Positions 1-8,975 of a stretch of 64,000 bases of DNA are shown here, one piece after another. The DNA is from Bacillota bacterium. GTDB lineage: Bacteria; Bacillota; Sulfobacillia; JACIYH01. The translations under genes were made by a program, and so were the position numbers. How positions within the stretch are numbered: the stretch's first letter is position 1; each line of letters starts with the position of its first letter. The stretch lies in assembly GCA_030019365.1 (NCBI GenBank), contig JASEFA010000003.1, positions 1 through 64,000 on the forward strand. The letters run 5' to 3'. Below the pieces are notes generated by a model. The model searched no databases. It was not told the DNA's origin and saw only the letters and a program-made list of their open reading frames with translations.

Positions 1-116
1 ACAAAGTTGACCTCCAGGATCTGGAGTGCGCGGCGTAGCGGCGTTTTCGGGGGAGTAGAGGCAGGCAGGCGCGAGGACGTTCGTGGGTAGCGACGAGACG
101 TCCGCGGTGAGGAAGC

Positions 117-1575
117 ATGAAGGGCAAAGTGGCGCTGGGGGCGACGCTGGCCGTCGTGGCGGTGGCGGCAGTCCTGGTCGGGTACCGCGGCTGGGCGGCG
201 CGACTTCCCCACCCCATATGCGTGATGATGGGGGAGCACCCGGTGAACCGGAGAACCGCCTGCGGGGCCTGGGTGAGGCGGACATCGTATTCGAGTGGCT
301 GGACGAGGAGGGTGCCCCGCGGTTCCTGGCCGTGTTCACCCGCGATCCCGGGTTTCCGGTGGGGCCGGTTTCCCCCCTTTCCCGGGGCGGGATGGACCTG
401 GCGCGGCCGTATGGCCGCGTGGTATGCGCGGGGCTGGGGCCTGACGCGCAGGAATACGCGCGGAGGTACGGTGGGCCACCGGTGCTGGTCCAGTCGACCG
501 CCGCGCGGTACGTCAGCGTGAAAGAAGCGGTACGCCAGCCTGCGGGATCGGGGCAGGGGGGGTCGCCGGCTCAGGGGTGGCAGTTACTGAGGGGAAGGCA
601 CGGTGGCGGGGCGCCCGCACCGGAGGTGGTGGCGGGGAGGGCAGACGGCACGGAGGTGTTCCGGTGGCACTGGGATGGGCGCCATTACCGCCGGGAGGTC
701 GGGGGTGCGACCGCCCGCGTGCAGGCGTTGGCGGTCTTGTTCGCAGAGGAGGGGAGCGGACCCCTCGATTCGGGGGCCTTCCCGCACGGGGTCTTCGCCG
801 GGGAAGGGGGACGGGCACTACTCCATGTGGGCGGCAGGGAGATCCCGGTGGCCTGGGCGCGCAGGTTCGGGGAGCCCCTGGTGCTGGAAGAGGGTCCTGG
901 TCGCCCCTCTCCCGTGCCGCTCCCCCCGGGACGCATCTGGGTGCACATAGTGGGGCCGCAGGCCGACTACACCGTCGCCCTGCACGCCGGACTCCCGCCT
1001 GGCTTTCGGGGGACGGCGGACTGCCCGGCCTGGCAGGTGACCCGGGCCTGGGATCTGGGCGGTGGGCGATGGCTGCTGGAGCAGAAGTGGGTGCGCGACG
1101 TGCTCTACTGGCTGTGGGACCAGTCCACGTCGGGCATGGAGGCGGTGGTGGGCGTGGCCGAGACGGCACGCTTCAACCGGTTCGAGGACGGACGGGTGGT
1201 GTTCCTGGCGCGCGGGGGAGCGGACTGCGGAGCCTATCGCTTCCCCTACCTCATAGTGTACGATGCCCGGGAGGGCGGGTGCTGGGAGGAACCCCTCTAC
1301 GTACCAGCGCATTCGATGCCGATACCGGAGAACTGGTGCTCACCTTCCGGAACGCGGCCCCGGGTCCGGGGGTGAGGGCAGGGAGAGCGCTACGCCCGGC
1401 GGGAGAGTCGCCCGTGGACCGTGTGCTGTTGCGGCTTGCGGGCGACGACCTCGAGGTCAGGGTGCAGTTGAGCGCGGCTACGGTCTGGAAGTGGATGGCA
1501 GACATTGAGTTTCCTGGTGGCGAGGGACAGGCCAGCACGGTACGGTGCCATCTCTCCTTCCGGGCCGCCCGTTGA
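117..1575 (+). pseudogene. Exported protein of unknown function, frame broken twice
   Basis: Best read as one exported protein whose reading frame shifts twice. It opens at ATG 117 after GAGGAAG, with a basic start (MKGKVALG) and about 18 hydrophobic residues, a signal peptide or anchor. Between about 195 and 245 the protein-like reading moves by one base into a frame containing GEADIVFEWLDEEG and LAVFTRDPG. Near 1295-1320 it moves again, into a frame reading AFDADTGELVLTFR and ending at 1575. Each single-frame reading alone lacks either the signal peptide or the sensible C terminus. I recognise no family. The shifts may be real mutations or assembly errors, since both sites are rich in short C and G runs. 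The next gene follows after 45 bases. Confidence 0.5.
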
Positions 1576-1620
1576 TCCGGAGGGCTACCCGCAGCCCCAG
1601 CGCTTCAAGGGGGTAGGAGC

Positions 1621-2712
1621 GTGAGGCGCGTGGTCGGGTTCACGAGCACCCTTTGCTTCCTCGCGGTGTGCCTTGCCCCCGGCGTGGCGAGGGCAAACGC
1701 GCTACCGGTGCGCAAGGAGGCCGTGGCGACGGGTATGGTGGTGGCGGCAGATAACGTGCCGGTCGCCATTCTCAGAGAGGAGCTGACGATACACCTGGGG
1801 CTACCTCCGCGGGGTGGCGGGGCGTGGGACGCGGAGGCCCGCGTGCGGGCCGTGTACCGCCTGGAGAACCGCTCTCGCGAGAGGCAGGAGTTGGAGGTGG
1901 CCTTCCTGGGCTGGGGCCAGGGGTCGCGCACCGCGGACTGGCAGGTTCGCCTGGCCGGGAAGACGCTTCCGGTCCGCGACGACCCCTCGCCTGCCGTGCC
2001 GGGCTTCACGCCCCCATGGCCGGGCCTGGACCCCTTCACGGGGGAGCTATACCGGCCCCGCCATTCCACTGTCGGTACGCCACGGGCAGTGTTCTTCCCC
2101 CTGGTGCTGGAGGCGGGGGAGCGGGCCGATCTCGAAGTTTCGTACGTGGGCCGGTGCGGTTACGACGCGCGGCGGTACGTCAACCCGGTCTTCCACTTCA
2201 GCTACCTCCTGAGCCCGGCGCGGCACTGGGCGGATTTCGGGTATCTGGAAGTGCGGGTACGGGTCCCGCAAGGCGTGCGAGTGGCGAGCAACCTCCCCCT
2301 CAGTTATGGGCAGGGTGACTTCGTGGGGACGTTTGGCGATTTGCCCGGCGAGGAACTTACCGTCGCCTACGTTTCCACAGATGGTATGTGGTTCGGCAGG
2401 TACACCAACCGCGTGACCGTATGGCTTGCCATGCTGGTAGCGTTGCTGGCCGCGGCTGGCCTCCTGCGCTTCCTGGCGGGGAAAACCCCCGGGTGGGGGA
2501 GGATCGCCGCTCAGGTTTGCATCCTGGGGGCGACGGCCTGGTTCCTCCATGTCAACCTCGCAAAGCAGCTGCTGGACTACCCGCTCAACCTGTTGCAGCC
2601 TGTGCTCAGGGTCGTCGTGTGGCTGGCCGCCTTCGTGTATGGCGTCCGTCTGTGGCGCGGGCATCCTGCTGCACGCGCCCCGGCCGGCCCGGACGGCGGG
2701 ATCTCCGGATAA
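1621..2712 (+). CDS. Exported protein with three C-terminal membrane segments, unknown function
   Basis: A 363-residue protein starting at GTG 1621 behind GGGGGTAGGAG. Residues 1-26 form a signal peptide ending in ARANA. A roughly 240-residue extracytoplasmic region with beta-rich character follows (for example LEVAFLGWGQG and LEVSYVGRCGYDARRY). Three hydrophobic helices close the protein: around 263-285 (WLAMLVALLAAAGLL), 293-312 (QVCILGATAWFLHVN) and 325-345 (VVVWLAAFVYGV). This looks like a surface domain held by a C-terminal membrane bundle. No catalytic motif or known family is recognised. It probably shares an operon with the broken exported gene upstream, 45 bases away. Start and frame are well supported; the function is open. 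Confidence 0.7.
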   Translation: MRRVVGFTSTLCFLAVCLAPGVARANALPVRKEAVATGMVVAADNVPVAILREELTIHLGLPPRGGGAWDAEARVRAVYRLENRSRERQELEVAFLGWGQGSRTADWQVRLAGKTLPVRDDPSPAVPGFTPPWPGLDPFTGELYRPRHSTVGTPRAVFFPLVLEAGERADLEVSYVGRCGYDARRYVNPVFHFSYLLSPARHWADFGYLEVRVRVPQGVRVASNLPLSYGQGDFVGTFGDLPGEELTVAYVSTDGMWFGRYTNRVTVWLAMLVALLAAAGLLRFLAGKTPGWGRIAAQVCILGATAWFLHVNLAKQLLDYPLNLLQPVLRVVVWLAAFVYGVRLWRGHPAARAPAGPDGGISG

Positions 2713-2840
2713 GGTGGGGCACGCCCGCCCGTGCCGCTAGCCCCGCGTGGCCGGGGCGGTGGGTCAGGGGAGCGCCTGCCAACCGGTGGACGGCCGGGGG
2801 CACCGGGCGTCCACCTGTGCATCGGCTTCGACCACCGGTT

Positions 2841-3161
2841 CTAACTCCGGTTGTGGCGGAGCGTGCGCAGCACGAAGATCACGGCGAGGACGGTTACCGA
2901 TCCCGCACCCAGGGGGAGCCATGCGGTCACACGTGGGTGCGGGCCCGTGTCGCTGCACAGGCCCGTGGTCGCGTCGTACCACACCGTGCGCGAGGCGGTG
3001 TAACCTTCCGCATCCTCTGCCGTGGCGCGGACGGCGTAAGTGCCGCCAGCCCCCGCCGGGAAGGTGGTGGTGAACTGCCCCGAGAAGCGAGGTTCCCATA
3101 AGTACCAGACTGGGACCGTCGGGGTTCCGGCCTGTCGCTCGCGACGGCTCGCCGTCGCCAC
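2841..3161 (-). pseudogene. C-terminal fragment of an Ig-like surface protein with membrane anchor
   Basis: The minus strand encodes a convincing protein end without a convincing beginning. From about 3115 down it reads VWYLWEPRFSGQFTTTFPAG and then GTYAVRATAEDAEGYTA, a pattern of beta-sandwich (Ig-like or PKD-like) modules on bacterial surface proteins. It ends with a hydrophobic helix (PLGAGSVTVLAVIFVL) and basic residues RTLRHNRS before TAG at 2841, a C-terminal membrane anchor. Upstream on this strand there is no signal peptide or further domain, only the ABC operon of the other strand. I read it as the remnant of a larger gene cut off at its 5' end. A short intact gene from ATG 3161 is possible but would lack an export signal. 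Confidence 0.45.
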
Positions 3162-3254
3162 CGCCTATGGAAAAGCTCGTTTTCCGGGGAGTGAACCTTT
3201 TGGTGCCGTGCTGCGTCCTGGCTTCCGGGAGGGGAAACCCAACGCCGTCCGGGC

Positions 3255-4358
3255 GTGGGCGAAGGGTGGTTGCATGACGTGGCGGGTACGGGCATGGCTC
3301 GTTCGACGGGAGGCGCGGCGGGGAGCGCCGCCTGCGGTGGGGTGGCTGCCGGCCATAGAGTGGCGGCGCGCGACGGGGGGAGCGGCGACGGGCTCCGGGT
3401 GGTGACGCAGGGTCTCATCCGACGATACCCCCGCGGGGTGGTGGCCCTCGACAGCGTGGACCTGGAGATCGGGGAGGGGCTGTTCGGGCTGCTGGGCCCC
3501 AACGGGGCAGGGAAGACCACCCTGATGCGCATCCTGGCCACGCTGCTCCCGCCCACGGCGGGAAGGGCCAGGGTGGGCCCCTACGACGTGCGCAGGGACC
3601 AGCACGAGATCAGGCGGATCCTCGGGTACCTGCCCCAGGAGTTCGGCCTTTACCGCCGCCTGACGGTGGCGGAAGTGCTGGAGTACGTGGCCGGCCTCAA
3701 GGGCATTGCCCCGGCGTGCAGGCGGGCGGAGGTAGGCCGGGTGGTCGAGGTCACCCGCCTGGGCGACGTGCGCAGGCGTGCGGTGGGGGCCCTCTCGGGC
3801 GGGATGAAGCGACGGCTCGGTATCGCCCAGGCCCTGCTCGGCAACCCGCGCCTGCTCATTGTGGACGAGCCCACCGCGGGCCTCGATCCCGAGGAGCGCA
3901 TCCGCTTCCGCAACCTCTTGAGCGAACTGGGCCGGGGACGGGTGGTCATCCTGTCCACCCACGTGGTGGCCGACGTCGAGTCCATCGCCCTGCGGGTGGG
4001 GGTCCTGAACCGGGGGCGTCTGGTGTTCCTTGGCGACCCGGACGGCCTGCGCCGGGTGGCCGGGGGCCTGGTCTGGGAGCTGTGGGTGCCCGACGAGCGC
4101 ATCGACCGGATCAGCCGGCCGCCCCGGGGCCTGCACCCCATCAGCACGCGGATGATGCCGGGCGGGGCGGAGGTGCGCCTGTTGAGCCGCGAAAGTCCCT
4201 GGGGAGAGGGAAGGCCGGTGGAACCTACCCTGGAGGACGGGTACGTGGCCCTGGTATCGGGCTTCGCCGGCGACGCGGCATCGGGCCAGCGTGGCGTGGG
4301 CGGCACGCCAGACCGGCCGGCCCCGGCCGGTGCGGGCGGTAACAGGGGGTGGCGGTGA
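3255..4358 (+). CDS. ABC transporter ATP-binding protein
   Basis: Nucleotide-binding subunit of an ABC-2 type transporter or exporter. Walker A is GPNGAGKTT (about residues 79-87), the Q-loop lies in GYLPQEFGLY, the signature is LSGGMKRRLG, Walker B is LLIVDEPTAGLD and the switch histidine is in LSTHVV. After the ATPase core comes an accessory region of roughly 100 residues, ending in a low-complexity tail. The first 46 or so residues (rich in Gly and Ala) precede the conserved domain and look non-native, so the true start may be a later GTG near 3360 or 3399. The stop overlaps the start of the next gene (TGATG at 4356-4360), so the ATPase and the following permease are translationally coupled. 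First gene of a six-gene operon running to 9701. Confidence 0.9.
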   Translation: MGEGWLHDVAGTGMARSTGGAAGSAACGGVAAGHRVAARDGGSGDGLRVVTQGLIRRYPRGVVALDSVDLEIGEGLFGLLGPNGAGKTTLMRILATLLPPTAGRARVGPYDVRRDQHEIRRILGYLPQEFGLYRRLTVAEVLEYVAGLKGIAPACRRAEVGRVVEVTRLGDVRRRAVGALSGGMKRRLGIAQALLGNPRLLIVDEPTAGLDPEERIRFRNLLSELGRGRVVILSTHVVADVESIALRVGVLNRGRLVFLGDPDGLRRVAGGLVWELWVPDERIDRISRPPRGLHPISTRMMPGGAEVRLLSRESPWGEGRPVEPTLEDGYVALVSGFAGDAASGQRGVGGTPDRPAPAGAGGNRGWR

Positions 4359-6676
4359 TGGCGCGGACCTGGCTGGTCTTCCGCAACGAGTTGCGGCTCC
4401 ACTTCCGCACTCCGGCCACCTGGCTCATCTACCTGGCCTGGCACGGGGCCCTCGGCTACTATCTGTGGAGTGCGACCACCTCGCCCAGCCGGCTGCCCTG
4501 GGCTTTCGCCTATGGCATGTGGCCCATCTTCAGCAGCCTGCTGGTGGTGCTCTTCGTGGCCGCCGCCGGTCGGGACAGGGCGGAGCGGAGCCAGGAGCTG
4601 ATCGATGCCCTCCCTCACCGCACGCACCACCTGGTGGTGGGGAGGTGGCTGGCGGGCTGGGCTGCCTTCGCCCCCCTGGCCCTGGAGATGCTTGTGCTAC
4701 AGGCCATCCTCCTGGGCCGGGCCGGCCTTCCCGGAACGTTGTGGTTCCGCGATGCGCCTTACCTGGCCCTGGAGTATCTCGGTCCCCTCCTGCTGGCGGC
4801 GGGATGGGGGACCGGGACCTGGGTCCTCCTGCGGGGGAGCCGGCTGGCCTATCCGCTGGCAGCCGCCGTGTGGATAGCCCTGGTGGAGCCACCTCCCGTC
4901 GCGGCCGTAAGGCAGGCGGCGCCCAGGCTGCTGGGCTGGATCCCGGACACGCTGGACTGGCTGTGCACTCCCCTCACCGTAGCGCGGCCGGTGTTCTCCT
5001 TTTCGGACCTCTGGGGGACCGCCCCCGAGGGTACGCTGGTGATGCTCCACCACCTGGCCTTCGCCGCCCTGGGGCTGGCCCTGGTGGTGGGCGCGGTGCT
5101 GCTGTGCGGCCGTGCCCGGGAAAACCGTGCCTACGCGAAGGCGGCTGCACTGGTGCTGGTGGTGACGCTGCTCTGCACCTCGGGGATGGCGGGGCTGGTG
5201 CTGGCCGGAGCCGGGCGGAACCTGGCCGCCTATCGCGACCACGCAACGGCACAGGTCGGCGGCACCGCCACTGACGGCGAGGCGGCAGCGGCGGGTGCAC
5301 GGGGTGTAAGCATCGAGAGATACCGCCTGACCGGGGCCCTGCACGGGGATGGCCTGCTCGAGGTCCAGGCCACCTGCTGGGTGCGCAACGGCGGTACGGA
5401 GGCGGTGAGCGCCGTTCCCCTGGCCCTGGACCAGCACTTTGCCGTCGATGCTCCCCATGCGGGGGCGGGCTGGATGCTGCGCCGGCAGGGGGATGTCCTC
5501 GACATCCTGCTCGACCGGCCCCTGGCCCCCGGCGAAGAGCGGGCGTTGAGCATCGGCTACCGGGGACGCATCGAAGAGTGGTGGCCCTACCTGAACTTGG
5601 GATTCTACCGGCTGGCGGTGGTGACGCCCCGGGAAGTGTGGCTGCCCGGCGTGTTTGCCTGGTATCCCCGCCTGCGCGGGGCAGATCAGGCTTTCGAGCG
5701 TATCGTCATGGGTAACCCCGACTACGGGCAGGCCTACCTGATGTACTGCGGGTACGGCCAGCCGGGAGCCTGGTTCGACGTGGAGATGGCGGTACCGCCC
5801 GGCGTGCGGGTGGGTATGAGCCTGCCCGAGGTGAATCAGGGGCAGCACGGGAGCGGGGAACGTGCGGAAGGGCACGGCTGGGCCCCAGCTGGGCTGAGCG
5901 TGCTGGGCAGCCCCTGGCTGGACCGGGTTACGGCACCGGGCCTGCAGATCTTCTGCGCGCTGCCCGGCCGGCCGCTGGCCGAGGGGTTCCTGCCGGTCCT
6001 GGGGGCGGCGGTGGAGTCCTTCCGGAAGTGGGTGCCGGCGGGTCTTCCTGACCCTCTCACCGTCATGGTCATCCCGCGCTATCGCGGGCCCCACCCGGGT
6101 GGTGTGATCCTGATTGACGAGACCTCCCTGGCCGGTGCCGCGCACACGCTGGCACATGGGGGAACCGGCGCCTACGCCTCCGATGCCCCCGCCCTCACCG
6201 CCCTCCGGCACGTGGTGCCCGCCTGGTGGCCGCCGCTCACCGGTTTCTGGGCCCCCGAGTCCCGCCCGGCCGGGCAGGTGAGGACCGCCGCCACCGCCTT
6301 CGTGGCCCGCCACTTCCTGGAGGAGGCTGCCGCCCGCAGTTGGGTGCCCGGGGGCGAAGGGGGACCGGCGGGCAGAGAGGGCGCGGGCGTCGCCCGTGGA
6401 TCTCCCGTTCTGGATCAACCGGACTACTTCCTGATGTTGATGAGGAACTTCCTGCAGGTGGGCGTCGCGACGGAGCCGGGGGACCTGGAGGCCTCGGCCA
6501 CCGGTGAATGGAACCAGCAGGTATGGCGCATGGTGGAACGGCTGGGCGAGATCGAATCGGCCCGTGGCGAAGAGGCCGTGAAAGCTATCCTGGGGGAGAT
6601 GCGGGAACTGGTGGTGGCCGAGCGGACGGGACGGGGGCCCGTGGATGCGGCCATGGTGGAAGCCCTGCTGCGATAG
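4358..6676 (+). CDS. ABC-2 permease fused to a catalytically dead M1-peptidase-like domain
   Basis: A 772-residue membrane protein. The first 270 residues hold about six hydrophobic helices typical of ABC-2 permeases (FRNELRLHFRTPATWLIY at the start, then WPIFSSLLVVLFVAAAG and others). The rest is an extracytoplasmic region with the beta-rich N-terminal fold of M1 aminopeptidases (LDILLDRPLAPGEERALSIGYRG) and a helical end. Some bacterial permeases carry M1-like domains of this kind, normally with HExxHxWW. Here the equivalent stretch at 6206-6229 reads RHVVPAWW: the two Trp remain, but both zinc-binding His and the catalytic Glu are gone. Peptidase activity is therefore not expected; a sensing or binding role is my inference. 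ATG 4358 is chosen because it overlaps the upstream stop and follows GGGGGTGG. Confidence 0.75.
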   Translation: MARTWLVFRNELRLHFRTPATWLIYLAWHGALGYYLWSATTSPSRLPWAFAYGMWPIFSSLLVVLFVAAAGRDRAERSQELIDALPHRTHHLVVGRWLAGWAAFAPLALEMLVLQAILLGRAGLPGTLWFRDAPYLALEYLGPLLLAAGWGTGTWVLLRGSRLAYPLAAAVWIALVEPPPVAAVRQAAPRLLGWIPDTLDWLCTPLTVARPVFSFSDLWGTAPEGTLVMLHHLAFAALGLALVVGAVLLCGRARENRAYAKAAALVLVVTLLCTSGMAGLVLAGAGRNLAAYRDHATAQVGGTATDGEAAAAGARGVSIERYRLTGALHGDGLLEVQATCWVRNGGTEAVSAVPLALDQHFAVDAPHAGAGWMLRRQGDVLDILLDRPLAPGEERALSIGYRGRIEEWWPYLNLGFYRLAVVTPREVWLPGVFAWYPRLRGADQAFERIVMGNPDYGQAYLMYCGYGQPGAWFDVEMAVPPGVRVGMSLPEVNQGQHGSGERAEGHGWAPAGLSVLGSPWLDRVTAPGLQIFCALPGRPLAEGFLPVLGAAVESFRKWVPAGLPDPLTVMVIPRYRGPHPGGVILIDETSLAGAAHTLAHGGTGAYASDAPALTALRHVVPAWWPPLTGFWAPESRPAGQVRTAATAFVARHFLEEAAARSWVPGGEGGPAGREGAGVARGSPVLDQPDYFLMLMRNFLQVGVATEPGDLEASATGEWNQQVWRMVERLGEIESARGEEAVKAILGEMRELVVAERTGRGPVDAAMVEALLR

Positions 6677-6753
6677 CGGTGGCACCGGGGCAGCCGGCCA
6701 GACCCTGTGGCGCCGCTCTCGGGGACGGCTCGGGAAGATGGGGGAAGGCCAGG

Positions 6754-7425
6754 ATGAGGAAGGCTGACACTTGGCTGGACCTGCGCATCATGTACACCTG
6801 GGAGCTCATGCTGCCGGTGGTGGTGGTCTGGGTGGGGCTGGCGGCCCTGTGGGGGGCCAACACCGCCGGGGCTCCCCCCCACATCCGCCTGAACGTGGCC
6901 GGAGCCTTCCTGGAACTGGGGTGCCCCCTGTGGATGGCCGCCTGCCTGGCCCCAGTGGCCACCGCGGAACCGGAGGAGCACACGGCCGAACTGGTGAACT
7001 CATACCCGGGAGCCGGCTGGCGGCTTCTGGCCAGGAGGTGCCTGCTGGCGGCGGGGGTTGGGCTGGCGGGCATTGCCGCCGCCGCCCTGGCCCTGCGCTC
7101 CACCCTGGGGCTGCCCCTGGCGAGTGAACTGGTCACCGGCGCCCTTCCTCCCGCCTTACTGCTGGGTGCGGTGGCCCTGCTGGGCGGGGTCCTGGGGAGG
7201 AGCTACCCGGTGGCGGCATCGGCAGCGGTGGCGTACTGGGTGGCGGAGTGGTTCCTGCGCGGGCGCCTGACTGGACGCCTGTTCATGTTCATGCGCACGT
7301 TGCCCTGCTCCGCCACCATCTGCAACTATGACCTGACGCAGAACCGGCTGCTCCTGCTGGCGCTGGCCGCCCTCCTCCTGGCGGTCACCCTGATCCTGAG
7401 CGAGAGAAGGGAGCGCTACGTTTGA
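6754..7425 (+). CDS. Membrane protein of the ABC/ECF operon (probable ABC-2 permease subunit)
   Basis: A 223-residue integral membrane protein starting at ATG 6754 behind GGGGGAAGG. Hydrophobic helices lie around residues 13-32 (WELMLPVVVVWVGLAAL), 50-70, 95-120 (AAGVGLAGIAAAALAL), 135-160, 165-180 and 200-218 (LLLLALAALLLAVTLIL). A short charged loop (TAEPEEHTAELVNSYP) sits after the second helix. In ABC-2 permeases the loop after helix 2 commonly names the substrate-bound or ATPase-facing region, so a second permease partner is likely, though no diagnostic motif is present. It lies 77 bases after the M1-like permease, and its stop overlaps the TTG start of the sigma factor. It could equally be an uncharacterised accessory protein. 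Confidence 0.65.
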   Translation: MRKADTWLDLRIMYTWELMLPVVVVWVGLAALWGANTAGAPPHIRLNVAGAFLELGCPLWMAACLAPVATAEPEEHTAELVNSYPGAGWRLLARRCLLAAGVGLAGIAAAALALRSTLGLPLASELVTGALPPALLLGAVALLGGVLGRSYPVAASAAVAYWVAEWFLRGRLTGRLFMFMRTLPCSATICNYDLTQNRLLLLALAALLLAVTLILSERRERYV

Positions 7426-7973
7426 CGGGGAACGCTCCCGCGACCGGCCACGCTCCCGACCCCGGTGTGGACGTGGTGGTGCGCGCATGCCGGGGGGACC
7501 GGGAGGCAGCGGGCGATCTGGTCTCGGCCTTCTATCGGCGTATCTTCTCATTCATCTACCGCTCCACGGGGTCGGTCGCCCTGGCCCAGGACCTCACCCA
7601 GGAAACCTTCCTGCGCATGTGGCAGGGCCTGCCGGGCCTGGCCGAACCCGGACGCTTCCGGCCCTGGCTCTACCGGATCGCCTGCAACGTGGTGAAGGAC
7701 CACCACCGGGCCTGGGAGACCCGCCACGTTTTCCCCTCGGATATGACGGGGGCCGGTGAACCGGCCGGGGCGGATTGTGTCCTGGACGTAGCGGAGGCCG
7801 TGTCGCGCCTGCCGCCGGAGCAGCGAGTGGTGCTGGTCCTCAGGTTCTACGAGGGACTGTCCCTCGGGGAGGTGGCCCGAGCCCTGGGCATCCCGGTGGG
7901 TACGGTCAAGTCCCGCCTGCATCACGCCATCAGGTCTCTACGCGGCCTGCTGAGGGAGGGTGAGGGGGCATGA
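7422..7973 (+). CDS. ECF-family RNA polymerase sigma factor
   Basis: A 183-residue group 4 sigma factor. Sigma region 2 spans about residues 25-90, with the core-binding and -10 recognition helices (IYRSTGSVALAQDLTQETFLRMWQ is the usual AEDLTQETFLRVW-type motif, given here as DLTQETFLRMW) and FRPWLYRIACNVVKDHHR. Region 4 spans about 120-175 and ends in a helix-turn-helix (SLGEVARALGIPVGTVKSRLHHA) containing the standard G-I-P-x-G-T-V-K-S-R-L core. A short Asp/Glu-poor linker joins them. TTG 7422 overlaps the upstream stop, and the ATG of the next gene overlaps the sigma stop, so it is embedded in the transporter operon. It presumably directs this operon or related envelope genes. No zinc-finger anti-sigma factor is encoded next to it; the membrane protein downstream takes that position. 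Confidence 0.92.
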   Translation: MTGNAPATGHAPDPGVDVVVRACRGDREAAGDLVSAFYRRIFSFIYRSTGSVALAQDLTQETFLRMWQGLPGLAEPGRFRPWLYRIACNVVKDHHRAWETRHVFPSDMTGAGEPAGADCVLDVAEAVSRLPPEQRVVLVLRFYEGLSLGEVARALGIPVGTVKSRLHHAIRSLRGLLREGEGA

Positions 7974-8845
7974 AGCGCGAGTGCGCGTCCCCCGATGCCA
8001 TGCGGAGGGAGATCGCCCCTCTGGCCGGACGGGGTGGGGAGATGGGGAGGGAAGAGTGGCTGCGGCTGGCCGACCGGCTGGCCTCCTGGGAGGCGCCCGC
8101 ACCTGACGAAGCAGCCGTGCACGATTTCGTGGCCGCACTTAAGGAGCACCCCGTGGGAAGCACGGCCGGGGCGGGATTCCGGGAGTGCCTGCAGGCAGCC
8201 CGGGCCGCCCGCCCGGGGGGACTGGTGGGCCTCCTGTACTGGTTGCTCCCACAGGTGAGGCTGGTGGGCTGGCCTTTCTGGGCGGTGAGTGCGGTGGTGG
8301 TGGCGCTGGGGGCGCTGGTGACCTACGCCTGGGCCGAGGCCGGGGTGCTCCCGGTGGTGTTCCTGGCACCGCTGCTGGCGGCCCTGAGCGTGTGCTACAG
8401 CTTCCGCTTCGAGAGCCCCGAGTGCCGCGAGGTGGAACTCTCCTGCACCATGACGCCGGGCCTGCTGGTGTGGGGGCGGCTGGCCATAGTGGTGGGATAC
8501 GACGTCCTCCTCTCGGTGGGGGCCAGCCTGGCCCTGCTGGGGTGGTCCGATCCCCGGCTGGTGTGGCAGGTGGTGCTGAGCTGGATGGCTCCCCTGCTGT
8601 TCCTCTCCTGCCTGGCGCTGGGGATTTCCCTGCGCTGGGGATACTGGTACGGCACCACCGCGGTGGTGCTCCTGTGGGGATTGCAGGTATTCCTGCGCCG
8701 GCAGCCGGGATGGATTTCGCTGCTGGTGTTGCCGGGCGAACCGCGCTGGACGGCCGTGCAGGTGGCGCTGTGGGCCATGGCCCTCCTGGCCGCCCTGTGG
8801 TCGGCCGGTATGGTGCGTTGGGTGGGGAGGCCGCAAAGTGGCTGA
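7970..8845 (+). CDS. Six-helix membrane protein in the anti-sigma position
   Basis: A 291-residue protein whose ATG overlaps the stop of the ECF sigma gene (ATGA). Residues 1-75 form a soluble, helical, charged N terminus (EEWLRLADRLASWEAPAPDE and AAVHDFVAALKEHP). Six hydrophobic helices follow from about residue 88 to 285 (for example WPFWAVSAVVVALGALVTYA, LPVVFLAPLLAALSVCY and WTAVQVALWAMALLAALW). Anti-sigma factors of ECF systems are usually encoded directly after the sigma gene and pair a cytoplasmic helical N terminus with a membrane anchor. The topology fits, but no HxxxCxxC zinc motif or other anti-sigma signature is visible. It could instead be a permease subunit serving the ATPase at 8976. 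Membrane topology is firm; the role is inferred. Confidence 0.6.
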   Translation: MKRECASPDAMRREIAPLAGRGGEMGREEWLRLADRLASWEAPAPDEAAVHDFVAALKEHPVGSTAGAGFRECLQAARAARPGGLVGLLYWLLPQVRLVGWPFWAVSAVVVALGALVTYAWAEAGVLPVVFLAPLLAALSVCYSFRFESPECREVELSCTMTPGLLVWGRLAIVVGYDVLLSVGASLALLGWSDPRLVWQVVLSWMAPLLFLSCLALGISLRWGYWYGTTAVVLLWGLQVFLRRQPGWISLLVLPGEPRWTAVQVALWAMALLAALWSAGMVRWVGRPQSG

Positions 8846-8975
8846 CGGGGGCGTCGATCGACGCGTCACAGAGCGTGCGCTGCCGTCCGGGACCGCCCTC
8901 GTGACCCGGCCCGTGGTTGCGCGGGGAACATCGCCTGTGCGCCCGTGCGGGAGTGTGCCGGAGGGCGGCGGACAG

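Noticed and set aside
4697-6685. 662-codon minus-strand frame
   Set aside because: It mirrors the permease gene codon for codon; no SD, no domain, and the residue mix is that of antisense high-GC DNA.
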